27,313 nt of DNA from an uncultured bacterium (GTDB lineage: Bacteria > Cyanobacteriota > Vampirovibrionia > Gastranaerophilales > Gastranaerophilaceae), in the NCBI GenBank assembly GCA_900553895.1, contig USFB01000027.1:1-27313 (forward strand). Reading direction: 5' to 3'. This document shows positions 14,013-22,008 of this stretch, piece by piece. Made by a program: the position numbers and the translations under genes. Every line of letters begins with the position of its first letter. Position 1 is the first letter of the stretch. The notes beneath the pieces were generated by a model that was not told where the DNA came from, ran no database searches, and saw only the letters and a program-made list of their open reading frames with translations.

Positions 14013-14055
14013 CATTTTATGCGATTATTTTAGCATAAAATGATGTCCTTAGCAA
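14013..14055 (-). promoter_or_regulatory. Promoter of the 50-residue gene with operator-like palindrome
   Basis: Minus strand: TTGCTA (14050-14055), 17-base spacer ending in TGC, TAAAAT (14027-14032), about 70 bases before the ATG. The -10 box lies in the 10-base gap of a perfect inverted repeat, CATTTTATGC (14013-14022) and GCATAAAATG (14033-14042). Half-site centres are 20 bp apart, two helical turns, as expected for a dimeric DNA-binding repressor. As RNA it would be a weak AT-rich hairpin and would straddle the transcription start, so an operator is more plausible. Confidence 0.6.
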
Positions 14056-14206
14056 TCGACATGTAAAGAATTGTAATGAATTTTGGGAAAAATCATTCTT
14101 GAGAATAATGAGGATGTAGTAAAAAAGTATATATTTTTGTCACCATGCCGTTCCTCTCCCGCGGTTCGCAAAGACAGCCCGCTTGTAGTTATGACTCTCG
14201 GTCATA

Positions 14207-14244
14207 GCGAGGAGTAATGATTTAGATTGACGATGAAGCAATCC
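14207..14244. repeat. Dispersed-type repeat (GCGAGGAG ... GAAGCAATCC)
   Basis: The ends GCGAGGAG (14207-14214) and GACGATGAAGCAATCC (14229-14244) match the general form of an intergenic repeat seen in many bacterial genomes. The rest of the 486-base gap 13956-14441 holds the promoter at 14013-14055, about 150 bases (14056-14206) in which I see no gene or RNA, a hairpin at 14330-14352 and the dnaB promoter. Confidence 0.4.
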
Positions 14245-14329
14245 ATAAAAGAACATTGACAAAAAAGATATTCGGATGAAGGTGACACAAATCTTTTAAA
14301 AATTTTTCTATTACCTCTCACGGGCATGT

Positions 14330-14355
14330 GGGCGGAAGCGCAGCTTCCGCCCTTT
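14330..14355 (+). terminator. GC-rich hairpin upstream of dnaB
   Basis: Perfect 10-bp GC-rich stem (14330-14339 with 14343-14352) around GCA, followed by TTTCTCT. It looks like an intrinsic terminator, yet no plus-strand gene ends nearby; it would insulate dnaB from upstream transcription, or it is another palindromic repeat. Confidence 0.5.
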
Positions 14356-14393
14356 CTCTATTCAATTTTTTCATCACAATTCGTAACGATTTA

Positions 14394-14422
14394 TTGAATA
14401 ACTCTATTGTTATTGATACACT
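14394..14422 (+). promoter_or_regulatory. Candidate dnaB promoter
   Basis: TTGAAT (14394-14399), 17-base spacer ending in TGA, TACACT (14417-14422). A start near 14429 would leave a very short leader with AAAGGAGT right at its 5' end, so an additional upstream promoter is possible. Confidence 0.35.
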
Positions 14423-14441
14423 TATTTTAAAGGAGTATTCA

Positions 14442-15842
14442 ATGTCTACATCTTACGCAAACAAAAGAAAATCATCACAGCAGGCAGAAGATTTGTCACA
14501 TTTGATGCCACAAAATATTGATGCAGAAGAAGCTATTTTGGGTGCAATTTTGGTTAACCCTAATTGTATGAACAAAATTGTTGAACAGCTTAAGCCGGAA
14601 TCTTTCTATAAGCCTGCGCACAGATATGTTTACGACGCAATGTTGCAACTTTATAACAGCCAAGACAAAATCGATATCGTATCGGTTTCTGATATTCTTA
14701 ACATTAACCAAAAATTGGAATTGGTTGGCGGACGTGCGTTTGTAAATGATTTGAGCTATAAAACAATTACTACGACTAACGTTGAGTACTACGCTAGAAT
14801 TGTACAAGAAAAAGCTATCAAGCGTTCATTGATTAACGCCGGTTCTGAAATTGTATCTTCAGGATATGATTTGAATCCGATTGAAGAATCTTTGGAACTG
14901 GCAGAAAAACTAATTTTTGACATTGCATCGGCAAAAGCGTCAAAGTCGCTATCTCCGATTAAAGATATTGTATACGATACTTATGCTAAAATCGAAGAAA
15001 GGTATAATAACAGAGGACAGTTATCAGGTATTCCTACCGATTTTTATGATTTGGATAACATGCTCAACGGTTTACAGCGTTCCGACTTAATCATCCTGGC
15101 TGCACGTCCTGCGATGGGTAAAACCGCATTTGCTTTAAACATTGCTCAAAATGTTGCATTAAGAGCAAAAGTTCCTGTTGCCATATTCTCTCTAGAAATG
15201 TCAAAGCAACAGCTTGTGCAACGTTTGTTGTGTTCTGAAGCGGAAGTTGATTCTCACAGACTCAAAACAGGTGAAATGCAGGCTAAAGACTGGGAAAAAT
15301 TAGCAGTTGCAATGGATAATCTTTCGAGTGCTTCAATCTATATTGATGATACAGCCGGTTGTACGATTACGGATATTCGTGCAAAATGCAGACGACTTGC
15401 CATGGCAGAAAAGAATTTGGGTCTGATTGTAATCGACTATTTACAATTAATCGAAGGTACCGGAAGGGAAGATCGTATGCAACAAATTTCAAGTATTTCC
15501 AGAGGGCTTAAGATTTTGGCAAAAGAACTTAATGTTCCGATTATTTCTCTTTCTCAGTTATCACGTGCGGTAGAAAGCAGACCGGACAAGCGTCCGATGC
15601 TTTCAGACTTGAGAGAATCAGGTTCTATCGAACAAGATGCCGATATTGTAATGTTTATTTATCGTGATGAATACTATAGAAACGCTAACGATGAAGAAGA
15701 TGATGCTGAAAAAGCAAAAAATAAGGGTGAAGCCGAAATCATTATCGCAAAACACAGAAACGGTTCTGTAGGTACTGTAAAACTTCTGTTCCAAGGAAGT
15801 ATTACAAAATTCAAAAATCAGGTTAAAACTGATGTATTTTAG
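14442..15842 (+). CDS. dnaB: Replicative DNA helicase
   Basis: Hexameric 5'-3' helicase that unwinds DNA at the replication fork and interacts with primase. 466 residues, normal for DnaB. The N-terminal helical domain (about 20-120, LMPQNIDAEEAILGAIL) is followed by the RecA-like ATPase domain with Walker A AARPAMGKTAF (lysine K227), the Walker B region LIVIDYLQLIEG near 330, and the SQLSRAVESRPDKRP and LRESGSIEQDADIV motifs. There is no intein, unlike many cyanobacterial DnaB proteins. Start: the ATG at 14442 has AAAGGAGT upstream; a frame-open extension back to 14328 runs through a terminator-like hairpin and is rejected. mntP follows after 44 bases. Confidence 0.97.
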   Translation: MSTSYANKRKSSQQAEDLSHLMPQNIDAEEAILGAILVNPNCMNKIVEQLKPESFYKPAHRYVYDAMLQLYNSQDKIDIVSVSDILNINQKLELVGGRAFVNDLSYKTITTTNVEYYARIVQEKAIKRSLINAGSEIVSSGYDLNPIEESLELAEKLIFDIASAKASKSLSPIKDIVYDTYAKIEERYNNRGQLSGIPTDFYDLDNMLNGLQRSDLIILAARPAMGKTAFALNIAQNVALRAKVPVAIFSLEMSKQQLVQRLLCSEAEVDSHRLKTGEMQAKDWEKLAVAMDNLSSASIYIDDTAGCTITDIRAKCRRLAMAEKNLGLIVIDYLQLIEGTGREDRMQQISSISRGLKILAKELNVPIISLSQLSRAVESRPDKRPMLSDLRESGSIEQDADIVMFIYRDEYYRNANDEEDDAEKAKNKGEAEIIIAKHRNGSVGTVKLLFQGSITKFKNQVKTDVF

Positions 15843-15886
15843 ACAAGCGGTATCAATCGTCTCACAACAAACGGAAAGATTCAGAT

Positions 15887-16426
15887 TTGTCATACATATC
15901 AATAATATTACTTGCAATAGCACTTTCTATCGACGCATGTGTCGTGTCGTTTTCTTACGGAATAACTTTTTCGGAAAAACGTTTTAAAAACGCACTTTCA
16001 TTAGCCGTTTGTACCGGTTTGTTTCAAGGTATAATGCCGACAGTCGGTTACTATCTTACAAACTTTGTAAAATCATTTGTAGAACCATACGCAGGCTTAA
16101 TTGTATTTTTGATTTTTACATATTTAGGAGCAAAAGTTATAAAAGAGGCATTTGACGAAGAAAAAGGAAAACCTGTTTGCATTGATTTAAAATGCCTTTT
16201 GCTTGTTGGAATTGCAACTAGTATAGATGCTTTTTCAGCAGGAATAACATTATCGTTATTAGGTAACCATATTTTTAAACCTGCTTTATTAATCACATTT
16301 GTTACTTTTGTAAATTCTATTCTGGGCTTTAGTCTTGGTGGAAAATTAAAACATTTGCCGACGAAGGGATTGGAAATTTTTGCTGGACTGCTTTTGATAG
16401 CACTCGGAATAAAAGCAATAATTTAG
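15887..16426 (+). CDS. mntP: Manganese efflux pump MntP
   Basis: Inner-membrane Mn2+ exporter of the DUF204 family. 179 residues with six hydrophobic helices in two homologous halves. Each half carries the conserved metal-site motif: SIDACVVSFSYG at about 14-25 and SIDAFSAGI at about 111-119. The start is a TTG at 15887 preceded by GGAAAG; no in-frame ATG lies near it and the N-terminus from this TTG aligns with other MntP proteins, so TTG is the best choice. The family is often under Mn-responsive control; no yybP-ykoY-like element is seen in the 44-base gap after dnaB. Confidence 0.93.
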   Translation: MSYISIILLAIALSIDACVVSFSYGITFSEKRFKNALSLAVCTGLFQGIMPTVGYYLTNFVKSFVEPYAGLIVFLIFTYLGAKVIKEAFDEEKGKPVCIDLKCLLLVGIATSIDAFSAGITLSLLGNHIFKPALLITFVTFVNSILGFSLGGKLKHLPTKGLEIFAGLLLIALGIKAII

Positions 16427-16457
16427 GTTTGTACTATAATTTATATTAGGAGTTGTG

Positions 16458-17282
16458 ATGAAAACTGTAAATACATTTCAAAGACTTAAAAATAATAACG
16501 AAAAAATAACAATGCTGACGGCATACGATTATTCGACAGCACAAGTTCTCGAGCAAGCTGAAATTGACGGAATTTTGGTAGGAGATTCTCTTGCAATGGT
16601 CGCTTTAGGGTATGAAAATACTTATAATATTACGATTGATGAGATGACAGTTTTTGTAAAAGCTGTTGCGAGAGGTGCTAAAAATTCTTTTATAATTGGT
16701 GACATGCCGTTTATGAGCTATAATTTATCAGTTGCACAAGGATTGGAAAACGCATCAAAAATGATTAAAGCAGGCGCATCAGGTGTTAAATTGGAAGGTT
16801 GTAATGACCATATTTTAACTCTTATAAAAAGGTGTGTTGAATCAGGAATTCCTGTTTTGGGTCACTTGGGTTTTACTCCGCAACTTATGAACACTATTGG
16901 CGGACACAAAATTCAAGGAAAAACATCTGAAAAAATTGAAGAAATTTTAAGGAGCGCAAAAAAACTTGAAGAAGCAGGATGTTTTGCAATTGTCTTGGAA
17001 TTAATGCCTGAAGAAAGTGCAAAATATGTAACTGAAAACTTGAATATTCCAACAATCGGAATTGGGGCGGGCAAATATTGTTCAGGGCAAATTGTTGTAA
17101 CCGACGATATTTTAGGTAAATTTACGGATTTTGCGCCGAAGTTTGTAAAAAAATATGCAAACTTGCATGACACGGTTTTAAATGCAGTAGAAGAATATAT
17201 TGCGGAAGTAAAGAATGAACTTTTTCCATCAGAAAAAGAATCATTTGAATTAAATAAAGACGAAAAAGCTAAATTGGCTTAA
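16458..17282 (+). CDS. panB: 3-Methyl-2-oxobutanoate hydroxymethyltransferase
   Basis: Transfers a hydroxymethyl group from methylene-tetrahydrofolate to ketoisovalerate, the first committed step to pantothenate and CoA. 274 residues, slightly longer than usual (about 264) because of a charged tail after residue 250. Conserved residues: Mg-binding D43 in VGDS (42-44), D82 in GDMPF, and the catalytic base E181 (VLELMPEES). The ATG at 16458 is preferred over the overlapping GTG at 16455, because AGGAG at 16448-16452 is 5 bases from the ATG but only 2 from the GTG. ispG follows after 22 bases; panC and panD are not present. Confidence 0.96.
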   Translation: MKTVNTFQRLKNNNEKITMLTAYDYSTAQVLEQAEIDGILVGDSLAMVALGYENTYNITIDEMTVFVKAVARGAKNSFIIGDMPFMSYNLSVAQGLENASKMIKAGASGVKLEGCNDHILTLIKRCVESGIPVLGHLGFTPQLMNTIGGHKIQGKTSEKIEEILRSAKKLEEAGCFAIVLELMPEESAKYVTENLNIPTIGIGAGKYCSGQIVVTDDILGKFTDFAPKFVKKYANLHDTVLNAVEEYIAEVKNELFPSEKESFELNKDEKAKLA

Positions 17283-17304
17283 TTTTTAAGCGGAGAAGAA
17301 GAAA

Positions 17305-18369
17305 ATGATTAATAGAAGAAAATCAAAACAAATATCAATCGGAAATGTAAAAGTCGGCGGAGATGCGCCAATAAGCGTTCAGTCAATGTGTAATACAGAT
17401 ACAAGAGATGTGGTTAAAACACTTGACCAGATTAGCGAATTAGCTTCGGCAGGATGTGAAATAGTTCGTCTTGCAGTCTTAAATAAAGATGCCGCAGCGG
17501 CTATTAAAGATATCGTCGCAAAATCACCTGTACCTTTGGTTGCGGATATTCATTTTGATTACAGACTTGCTTTAACTTGTATTGAAAACGGAATCCATGC
17601 TCTTAGAATTAACCCCGGAAATATCGGAAAAAAAGAACATACAATAAAAGTTGTAGAGGCTGCAAAGGCGCACGAAGTGCCTATTAGAATAGGAATAAAT
17701 GCCGGCTCTTTAGAAAAAGAATTTGCGGAAATGGATATTCCTCTACACGAAAAAATGGTTTTAAGTGCAATGCGCCACTTGGAGATTTTAGAAGATTTGA
17801 ATTTTTATAATACAAAAGTTTCATTAAAATCTTCAGATGTTCCAACTACAATTGAAGCTTATAGATTAATGGCTGAAAAAGTTGATTATCCGCTTCATTT
17901 GGGTGTTACTGAAGCAGGAACTTTGAAATCAGGTTTAATTAAATCATCAATAGGTTTGGGAACATTATTAAGTGAAGGCATCGGTGACACAATAAGAGTT
18001 TCTTTAACAGAACAGCCTGTTGAAGAAGTACATGCCGGCTTTGGAATATTAAAAGCTTTGAATCTACGAAAAAAAGGTATTAATTTTATTTCTTGTCCAA
18101 CTTGTGGAAGAACTCAGATTGATTTAATCGGATTGGCAAAACAAGTTGAAGAAAAATTTAAAAATTTAGATTTACCGATAACAATTGCGGTTATGGGTTG
18201 TCCTGTAAATGGTCCGGGCGAAGCTCGTCATGCGGATTTTGGTATAGCGGGGGCAATTAAAGAAGGCTATATTTTCAAGAAAGGTGAAATTATAGCTCGA
18301 GTTCCCGAAAGCGACTTGATTAATTCGTTAGAAAAGATTATAATGGAATCATATAGTTCAGTTAAATAA
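17305..18369 (+). CDS. ispG: 4-Hydroxy-3-methylbut-2-en-1-yl diphosphate synthase
   Basis: Reductive ring-opening of MEcPP to HMBPP in the non-mevalonate isoprenoid pathway; an iron-sulfur enzyme. 354 residues, the compact bacterial two-domain form (TIM barrel plus cluster domain). The 4Fe-4S ligands are C264, C267 (SCPTCGR), C299 (MGCPVNGPGE) and E306. Substrate-binding segments VADIHFDYRLAL and RINPGNIG near residues 79-110 are present. GGAGAAG lies upstream of the ATG. It shows the organism makes isoprenoids by the MEP route. It probably shares a transcript with panB and the small gene after it. Confidence 0.97.
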   Translation: MINRRKSKQISIGNVKVGGDAPISVQSMCNTDTRDVVKTLDQISELASAGCEIVRLAVLNKDAAAAIKDIVAKSPVPLVADIHFDYRLALTCIENGIHALRINPGNIGKKEHTIKVVEAAKAHEVPIRIGINAGSLEKEFAEMDIPLHEKMVLSAMRHLEILEDLNFYNTKVSLKSSDVPTTIEAYRLMAEKVDYPLHLGVTEAGTLKSGLIKSSIGLGTLLSEGIGDTIRVSLTEQPVEEVHAGFGILKALNLRKKGINFISCPTCGRTQIDLIGLAKQVEEKFKNLDLPITIAVMGCPVNGPGEARHADFGIAGAIKEGYIFKKGEIIARVPESDLINSLEKIIMESYSSVK

Positions 18370-18371
18370 GA

Positions 18372-18698
18372 ATGGGTGTTATGAGAAAAAATTTATTATT
18401 AGTTTTAGCTTTATTTACGCTTGTTTGCGTAAGAGCAAATGCAGATATTACTCCTGCACAAATGACAGATCCTGAGAACATGATTAATGGTGGTTATTCA
18501 GAAGCTACAGCAGAACAGGTTTTGATATTAAAAAACCGTTATGACGGCAAACCTTGCGAGCCATTATATGAAAAAAAGTATAACAATAAGTTTGTAAATT
18601 TTTTGAGAAATAGTTATTCATACTTAGATAATGGTGTTGATAGTGAAGAAAGATATCACCACGATATTCATCAATCACCAAGTTATCATGATCTGTAA
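18372..18698 (+). CDS. Small exported protein of unknown function
   Basis: 108 residues with a Sec signal peptide (MRKN, a Leu/Val/Phe core, then ANA as the likely cleavage site near residue 24 of the longer form). The mature part, about 84 residues, is hydrophilic with an acidic/His-rich tail (EERYHHDIHQSPSYHDL) and one cysteine. I do not recognise it. Two starts are possible, ATG 18372 or ATG 18381; neither has a good ribosome site, so translation is probably coupled to ispG, whose stop ends 2 bases before the first ATG. The His-rich tail could bind a metal, but that is speculative. Transcription ends at the hairpin 18718-18749. Confidence 0.75.
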   Translation: MGVMRKNLLLVLALFTLVCVRANADITPAQMTDPENMINGGYSEATAEQVLILKNRYDGKPCEPLYEKKYNNKFVNFLRNSYSYLDNGVDSEERYHHDIHQSPSYHDL

Positions 18699-18717
18699 TT
18701 TGAATATAGTCTTTGTT

Positions 18718-18749
18718 AAAAAAGATAAGCTTTATAGCTTATCTTTTTT
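18718..18749. terminator. Bidirectional intrinsic terminator
   Basis: Arms 18718-18731 and 18736-18749 form a perfect 14-bp stem with a TTAT loop. The stem ends in A-run/T-run on its two sides, so it can terminate both the panB-ispG transcript and the nnrD transcript running the other way. It sits in the 55-base gap between the convergent genes. Confidence 0.85.
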
Positions 18750-18753
18750 GTTG

Positions 18754-19560
18754 TTATAAAATCTCTTTTATTGCAAGATGTAAATATTTTGGTAGATCAG
18801 ACGCCAAAACGGAATATTTGCTTAATTCTTCTGATGCAATTTCTCCTGTTCTTGAATGTAAATAAACACCCAGTTTAGCAGCTTCGAAAGCATCCTTTTT
18901 TTGAGCCAGTAATCCTGCAATTATTCCTGCTAATACATCTCCCGAACCCGCTTTTGCTAATGCTGAATTGCCATGTTGATTGATAAATATATTTTCTTTA
19001 TCGCAAATAATTGTTCTATGAGTTTTTAAAACTGCAACACAATCATATTTTTCTGCAAGTTCTTTTGCGGAATTTTCCAAATTATTTAAAACATCTTGCA
19101 ATGATATTCCTAAAAGTCTTGCGGCTTCTAATGGATGTGGTGTAATTATTGCATTATGAGGAAGTTTTATCGGATATTTTGCCAAAATATTCAAACCATC
19201 AGCATCAATAACGACAGGCATTGCTTCGTTCTGTAATTTTTTCATTACCTCTTTAAAAATTTTTACTGACGAGAATTTGATTCCCAAACCACAACCGATT
19301 AAAATCGTTGAAAATTGTTTAATACTTTTTAACCCCTCTTTTCGTGAAAGATAAACAGCTTCCGGCAAAAGTGTTGAAACAGAACGAATAACTTCTTTTT
19401 CTGAAGCCAAAGCTACAAAGCCCGCACCGACTTTTAAAACTGATACAGTAGAAAGATAAGATGCTCCAATATAGTTATTACAACCGGCAAAATTCAAAAC
19501 TTTACCAAAATTGCCCTTATTTGAGTTTTCTTCTCTTGTTGGCATTATATAATCTTGCAT
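18754..19560 (-). CDS. nnrD: ADP-dependent NAD(P)H-hydrate dehydratase
   Basis: Repairs damaged (hydrated) NADH/NADPH using ADP; a member of the ribokinase-like YjeF C-terminal family. 268 residues, so only the dehydratase domain is present; the epimerase domain (NnrE), often fused at the N-terminus, is absent here. Signature motifs: ITPHPLEAARLLG near 139-151 and the nucleotide/catalytic loop NSALAKAGSGDVLAGIIAG with GSGD at 205-208 (catalytic D208). GAGG lies upstream of the ATG. It follows trmL by 20 bases, so the two form an operon. Confidence 0.92.
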   Translation of the reverse strand: MQDYIMPTREENSNKGNFGKVLNFAGCNNYIGASYLSTVSVLKVGAGFVALASEKEVIRSVSTLLPEAVYLSRKEGLKSIKQFSTILIGCGLGIKFSSVKIFKEVMKKLQNEAMPVVIDADGLNILAKYPIKLPHNAIITPHPLEAARLLGISLQDVLNNLENSAKELAEKYDCVAVLKTHRTIICDKENIFINQHGNSALAKAGSGDVLAGIIAGLLAQKKDAFEAAKLGVYLHSRTGEIASEELSKYSVLASDLPKYLHLAIKEIL

Positions 19561-19580
19561 AATTAAAGCCTCAAAGAAAA

Positions 19581-20030
19581 TTATATACCGATTTGTCTTA
19601 CAATCTCATAAGCTACAATAGCTACCGAGTTGGACAAATTTAAACTTCGCTGTCCTTCTTTCATAGGAATAGTAATTGCTGTTTCTTGTGTTACGTATTC
19701 TTGAGGAAGTCCTCTTGATTCAGGACCGAAAACAATAAAGTCGTTTTCTTGAAATTTGAAATCAGTGTAAACCCTTTTTGATTTTGTTGTTAAATAGAAA
19801 AATCTTCCATTTGGAAATTCTTCATACAGCTTTTCCATTGATTCAACTCTATGCAAATCAACGCTTTGCCAGTAATCCATGCCTGCGCGTTTTGTATATT
19901 TATCGGTAAGCGCAAAACCTAGTTTACCTACTAAATATAAAGAAGCACCTGTGCAAGCGCAAAGTCTAGCAATATTGCCCGTGTTTTGCGGGATTTCAGG
20001 TTCATATAAAACTATGTTTAATTTGGTCAT
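19581..20030 (-). CDS. trmL: tRNA (cytidine/uridine-34-2'-O)-methyltransferase
   Basis: SAM-dependent SPOUT methyltransferase that methylates the wobble ribose in leucine tRNAs. 149 residues, usual for the minimal TrmL/YibK type without extra RNA-binding domains. Conserved motifs: EPEIPQNTGNIARLCA (10-25), FGPESRGLP near 99-107, and the trefoil-knot SAM site IPMKEGQRSLNLSNSVAI at about 120-137. AAGGAA precedes the ATG. First gene of the trmL-nnrD pair. Confidence 0.94.
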   Translation of the reverse strand: MTKLNIVLYEPEIPQNTGNIARLCACTGASLYLVGKLGFALTDKYTKRAGMDYWQSVDLHRVESMEKLYEEFPNGRFFYLTTKSKRVYTDFKFQENDFIVFGPESRGLPQEYVTQETAITIPMKEGQRSLNLSNSVAIVAYEIVRQIGI

Positions 20031-20080
20031 GTCATTTCCTTGTTAAAAATCAGTGTTCCAAACGGTTGAGCAATTAAAAA

Positions 20081-20160
20081 TGGAAAGTGGAAAATGGAAA
20101 ATTGTTATAGTTATACTTAATTACTAGCAGTGTTTGACATTGAATATAACTGTAACGATT
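20081..20160. repeat. Heptamer tandem repeat next to an imperfect long hairpin
   Basis: Three consecutive 7-base units (TGGAAAG, TGGAAAA, TGGAAAA) span 20081-20101. They run into an inverted repeat, 20100-20115 with 20145-20160, matching at 14 of 16 positions; both mismatches are compatible with G-U pairs on one strand, so an RNA stem is possible. It lies in the 154-base gap upstream of trmL, which contains no gene. Confidence 0.5.
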
Positions 20161-20184
20161 GTATTCACCTATTCACTTATCGAC

Positions 20185-20775
20185 TTATTTTTTATCATCA
20201 AACAAATACTTAGCTTCCAAAACAACCGGAATTCCTCTAACTACGCAGAACACGATTGCGAACACTGCTGCCCAAAAGCCGATAGCCCAAATAATTTCTC
20301 TATGAGGGCATACAGGGATTTTTGCCGTAATAATAAGAACAAACGCTAAAACTTTAGCAACTGCGTAGCTTATTCTCATAAATTTTGAACCTGTAATGAA
20401 TTTACAAATCGGATTAACTTGCATGCCAAATGGAGTCAAACCTTTTTCCATAGCAGCACTTCTGATTGTATCAGTGATAAATCCTCTTGTAATTGCAATC
20501 AATGGGAATAAGATATTTAACCAACCCATTACTGCAAATAAAATCCAGTAAGTATTTTCAACTATTCTATCACCCATAATGTCTAAAAGCGCACCGAATT
20601 TTGATTCTTCGTGGAATTTTCTAGCAACATAACCATCAACACCATCAAGAGCGAAAGCAATAATTGTAAGAGCCAATGCCCAAACATAAGATGCTGTATC
20701 GCCTTGGCAAGTATAAATTAGGTATACTGCAAAAAACATTACAAATATTCTGAATATTGAAATAAAATTAGCCAT
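20185..20775 (-). CDS. CDP-alcohol phosphatidyltransferase (PgsA-like)
   Basis: Integral membrane enzyme that transfers a phosphatidyl group from CDP-diacylglycerol to an alcohol. 196 residues, five to six hydrophobic helices. The complete family motif D-x2-DG-x2-AR-x8-G-x3-D-x3-D is present at 44-69, with metal-binding D44, D47, D65 and D69. The length fits phosphatidylglycerophosphate synthase (PgsA), the most likely activity, but the acceptor alcohol cannot be read from sequence, so no symbol is given. AAAGGA lies upstream of the ATG. It follows the Gfo/Idh/MocA gene by 116 bases. Confidence 0.9.
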   Translation of the reverse strand: MANFISIFRIFVMFFAVYLIYTCQGDTASYVWALALTIIAFALDGVDGYVARKFHEESKFGALLDIMGDRIVENTYWILFAVMGWLNILFPLIAITRGFITDTIRSAAMEKGLTPFGMQVNPICKFITGSKFMRISYAVAKVLAFVLIITAKIPVCPHREIIWAIGFWAAVFAIVFCVVRGIPVVLEAKYLFDDKK

Positions 20776-20788
20776 AACTAGTCCTTTC

Positions 20789-20882
20789 TGAGGGAATAAG
20801 GTAATAGGACAATAAGGGAATAAGAGATTTTAATTTTTAATAATTTTGAATATAAAAACGTTTAATACCTTTTATTCCCTCA
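20789..20882. repeat. Inverted repeat with AGGGAATAAG units
   Basis: TGAGGGAATAA (20789-20799) is the perfect 11-base complement of TTATTCCCTCA (20872-20882), and AGGGAATAAG recurs as a direct repeat at 20791-20800 and 20815-20824. It fills the gap between the oxidoreductase gene and the phosphatidyltransferase gene. It could act as a weak processing or attenuation structure, or be a repeat remnant. Confidence 0.4.
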
Positions 20883-20891
20883 TTCTTTTTC

Positions 20892-21890
20892 TTATACTTT
20901 CATTCTTGAAAGTGCGAAATCTTTCTTGTTCAAATCTTCAACTTTTGAACCAAGCATAATCTTTTCAGCTTCTTCTAAAACGCTTACAACCGCATAACCG
21001 TTAGCTCCGTCTGAACGAGCTTTTTGGTGCGAAGCACAGCAGTTTACAAAGTGCTGGCATGCAAGCTTAAGAGGTTCGATTTCTAAATAATCTAATGCGA
21101 AGTTTTGAGTATTTGCAGGAACAAAGTTATCATAAACTTTTAACTTATCGGTTGGCGCAGTGTCATCAAAAATCGCAGTAGCTTTAGTTCCTCTAACAAG
21201 TAATGTTACGTGTTTTTGAGGTGTAATCCAACTATCTGAAATATGAGCAATCATTCCGCCTTCAAATTCAACACCAATATGAGTGATATCCATAATGTCG
21301 TTTCTATCAGAAGAACAACCGATAGCAGAAATAACTTTTACAGGATTTTTGCCTGTAACGTAAGCTATCATTGAAACATCGTGCGGTGCTAGATCCCACA
21401 TAACGCTTCTGTCGTTTTTGTGGTAATTAACATTTAATCTATCGCTTTGTGCATAAACCAATTCGCCTAAAACACCTTCTTCAATAAGCATTTTTAATCT
21501 GTTTACCGCAGGGTGATAAAGCAACAAGTGGTCAACCATCAAAACTAAACCTTTTGATTCAGCAAGTTCTGTTAAAACTTTTGCTTCTTCAGCTACTGTT
21601 GAAATCGGTTTTTCAACATAAACATTTTTACCTGCTTCAAGCATAGCTTTAACTATCTTGAAGTGAGTGTGGCTTGGTGTTACAACAGCTACACCCGTAA
21701 TATCAGGATTGTTAATAATATCATTAAAATCCTTTGTAACTTTTACACCAGGAAATTGTTCTTGAACAGATTTTAAAGACTCGTCGTCTAAATCACAAAC
21801 CATTTCCAAAGCGTTTAGATTATAAAAATTGCGGACAATATTCTTGCCCCACATTCCCATACCTATAACTGCTATTTTTTGTTCTTTCAT
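20892..21890 (-). CDS. Gfo/Idh/MocA family NAD(P)-dependent oxidoreductase
   Basis: 332 residues. N-terminal Rossmann domain with the dinucleotide motif VIGMGMWGKN (8-17) and the family-typical EKP at about 94-96 (VYVEKPIS), followed by the alpha/beta substrate domain with WDLAPHDVSM near 165-174, where the histidine is the usual catalytic residue. The WDLAPHD form is common in enzymes acting on nucleotide-linked or inositol-type sugars (for example the WlbA/BplA group), so a role in cell-surface sugar synthesis is plausible but not shown. GGGAG precedes the ATG, with a good promoter upstream. Probably co-transcribed with the phosphatidyltransferase downstream. Confidence 0.9.
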   Translation of the reverse strand: MKEQKIAVIGMGMWGKNIVRNFYNLNALEMVCDLDDESLKSVQEQFPGVKVTKDFNDIINNPDITGVAVVTPSHTHFKIVKAMLEAGKNVYVEKPISTVAEEAKVLTELAESKGLVLMVDHLLLYHPAVNRLKMLIEEGVLGELVYAQSDRLNVNYHKNDRSVMWDLAPHDVSMIAYVTGKNPVKVISAIGCSSDRNDIMDITHIGVEFEGGMIAHISDSWITPQKHVTLLVRGTKATAIFDDTAPTDKLKVYDNFVPANTQNFALDYLEIEPLKLACQHFVNCCASHQKARSDGANGYAVVSVLEEAEKIMLGSKVEDLNKKDFALSRMKV

Positions 21891-21911
21891 ACTATTCTCC
21901 CCTATATAAAG

Positions 21912-21940
21912 ATTATATTACAAGCCATGTAAACAGTAAA
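21912..21940 (-). promoter_or_regulatory. Promoter of the Gfo/Idh/MocA gene
   Basis: Minus strand: TTTACT (21935-21940), 17-base spacer, perfect TATAAT (21912-21917), giving a short leader with GGGGAG before the ATG. Confidence 0.55.
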
Positions 21941-22008
21941 GAGGCACTTTTTGGTTACAAATCTTTACAAACTGTCAAATTTTCAAGATAAAATGTTTTT
22001 ATATATGT

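Noticed and set aside
14328..14441. Longer N-terminus of DnaB
   Set aside because: It would be translated through a terminator-like hairpin and promoter; the ATG at 14442 has a strong ribosome site and fits family length.
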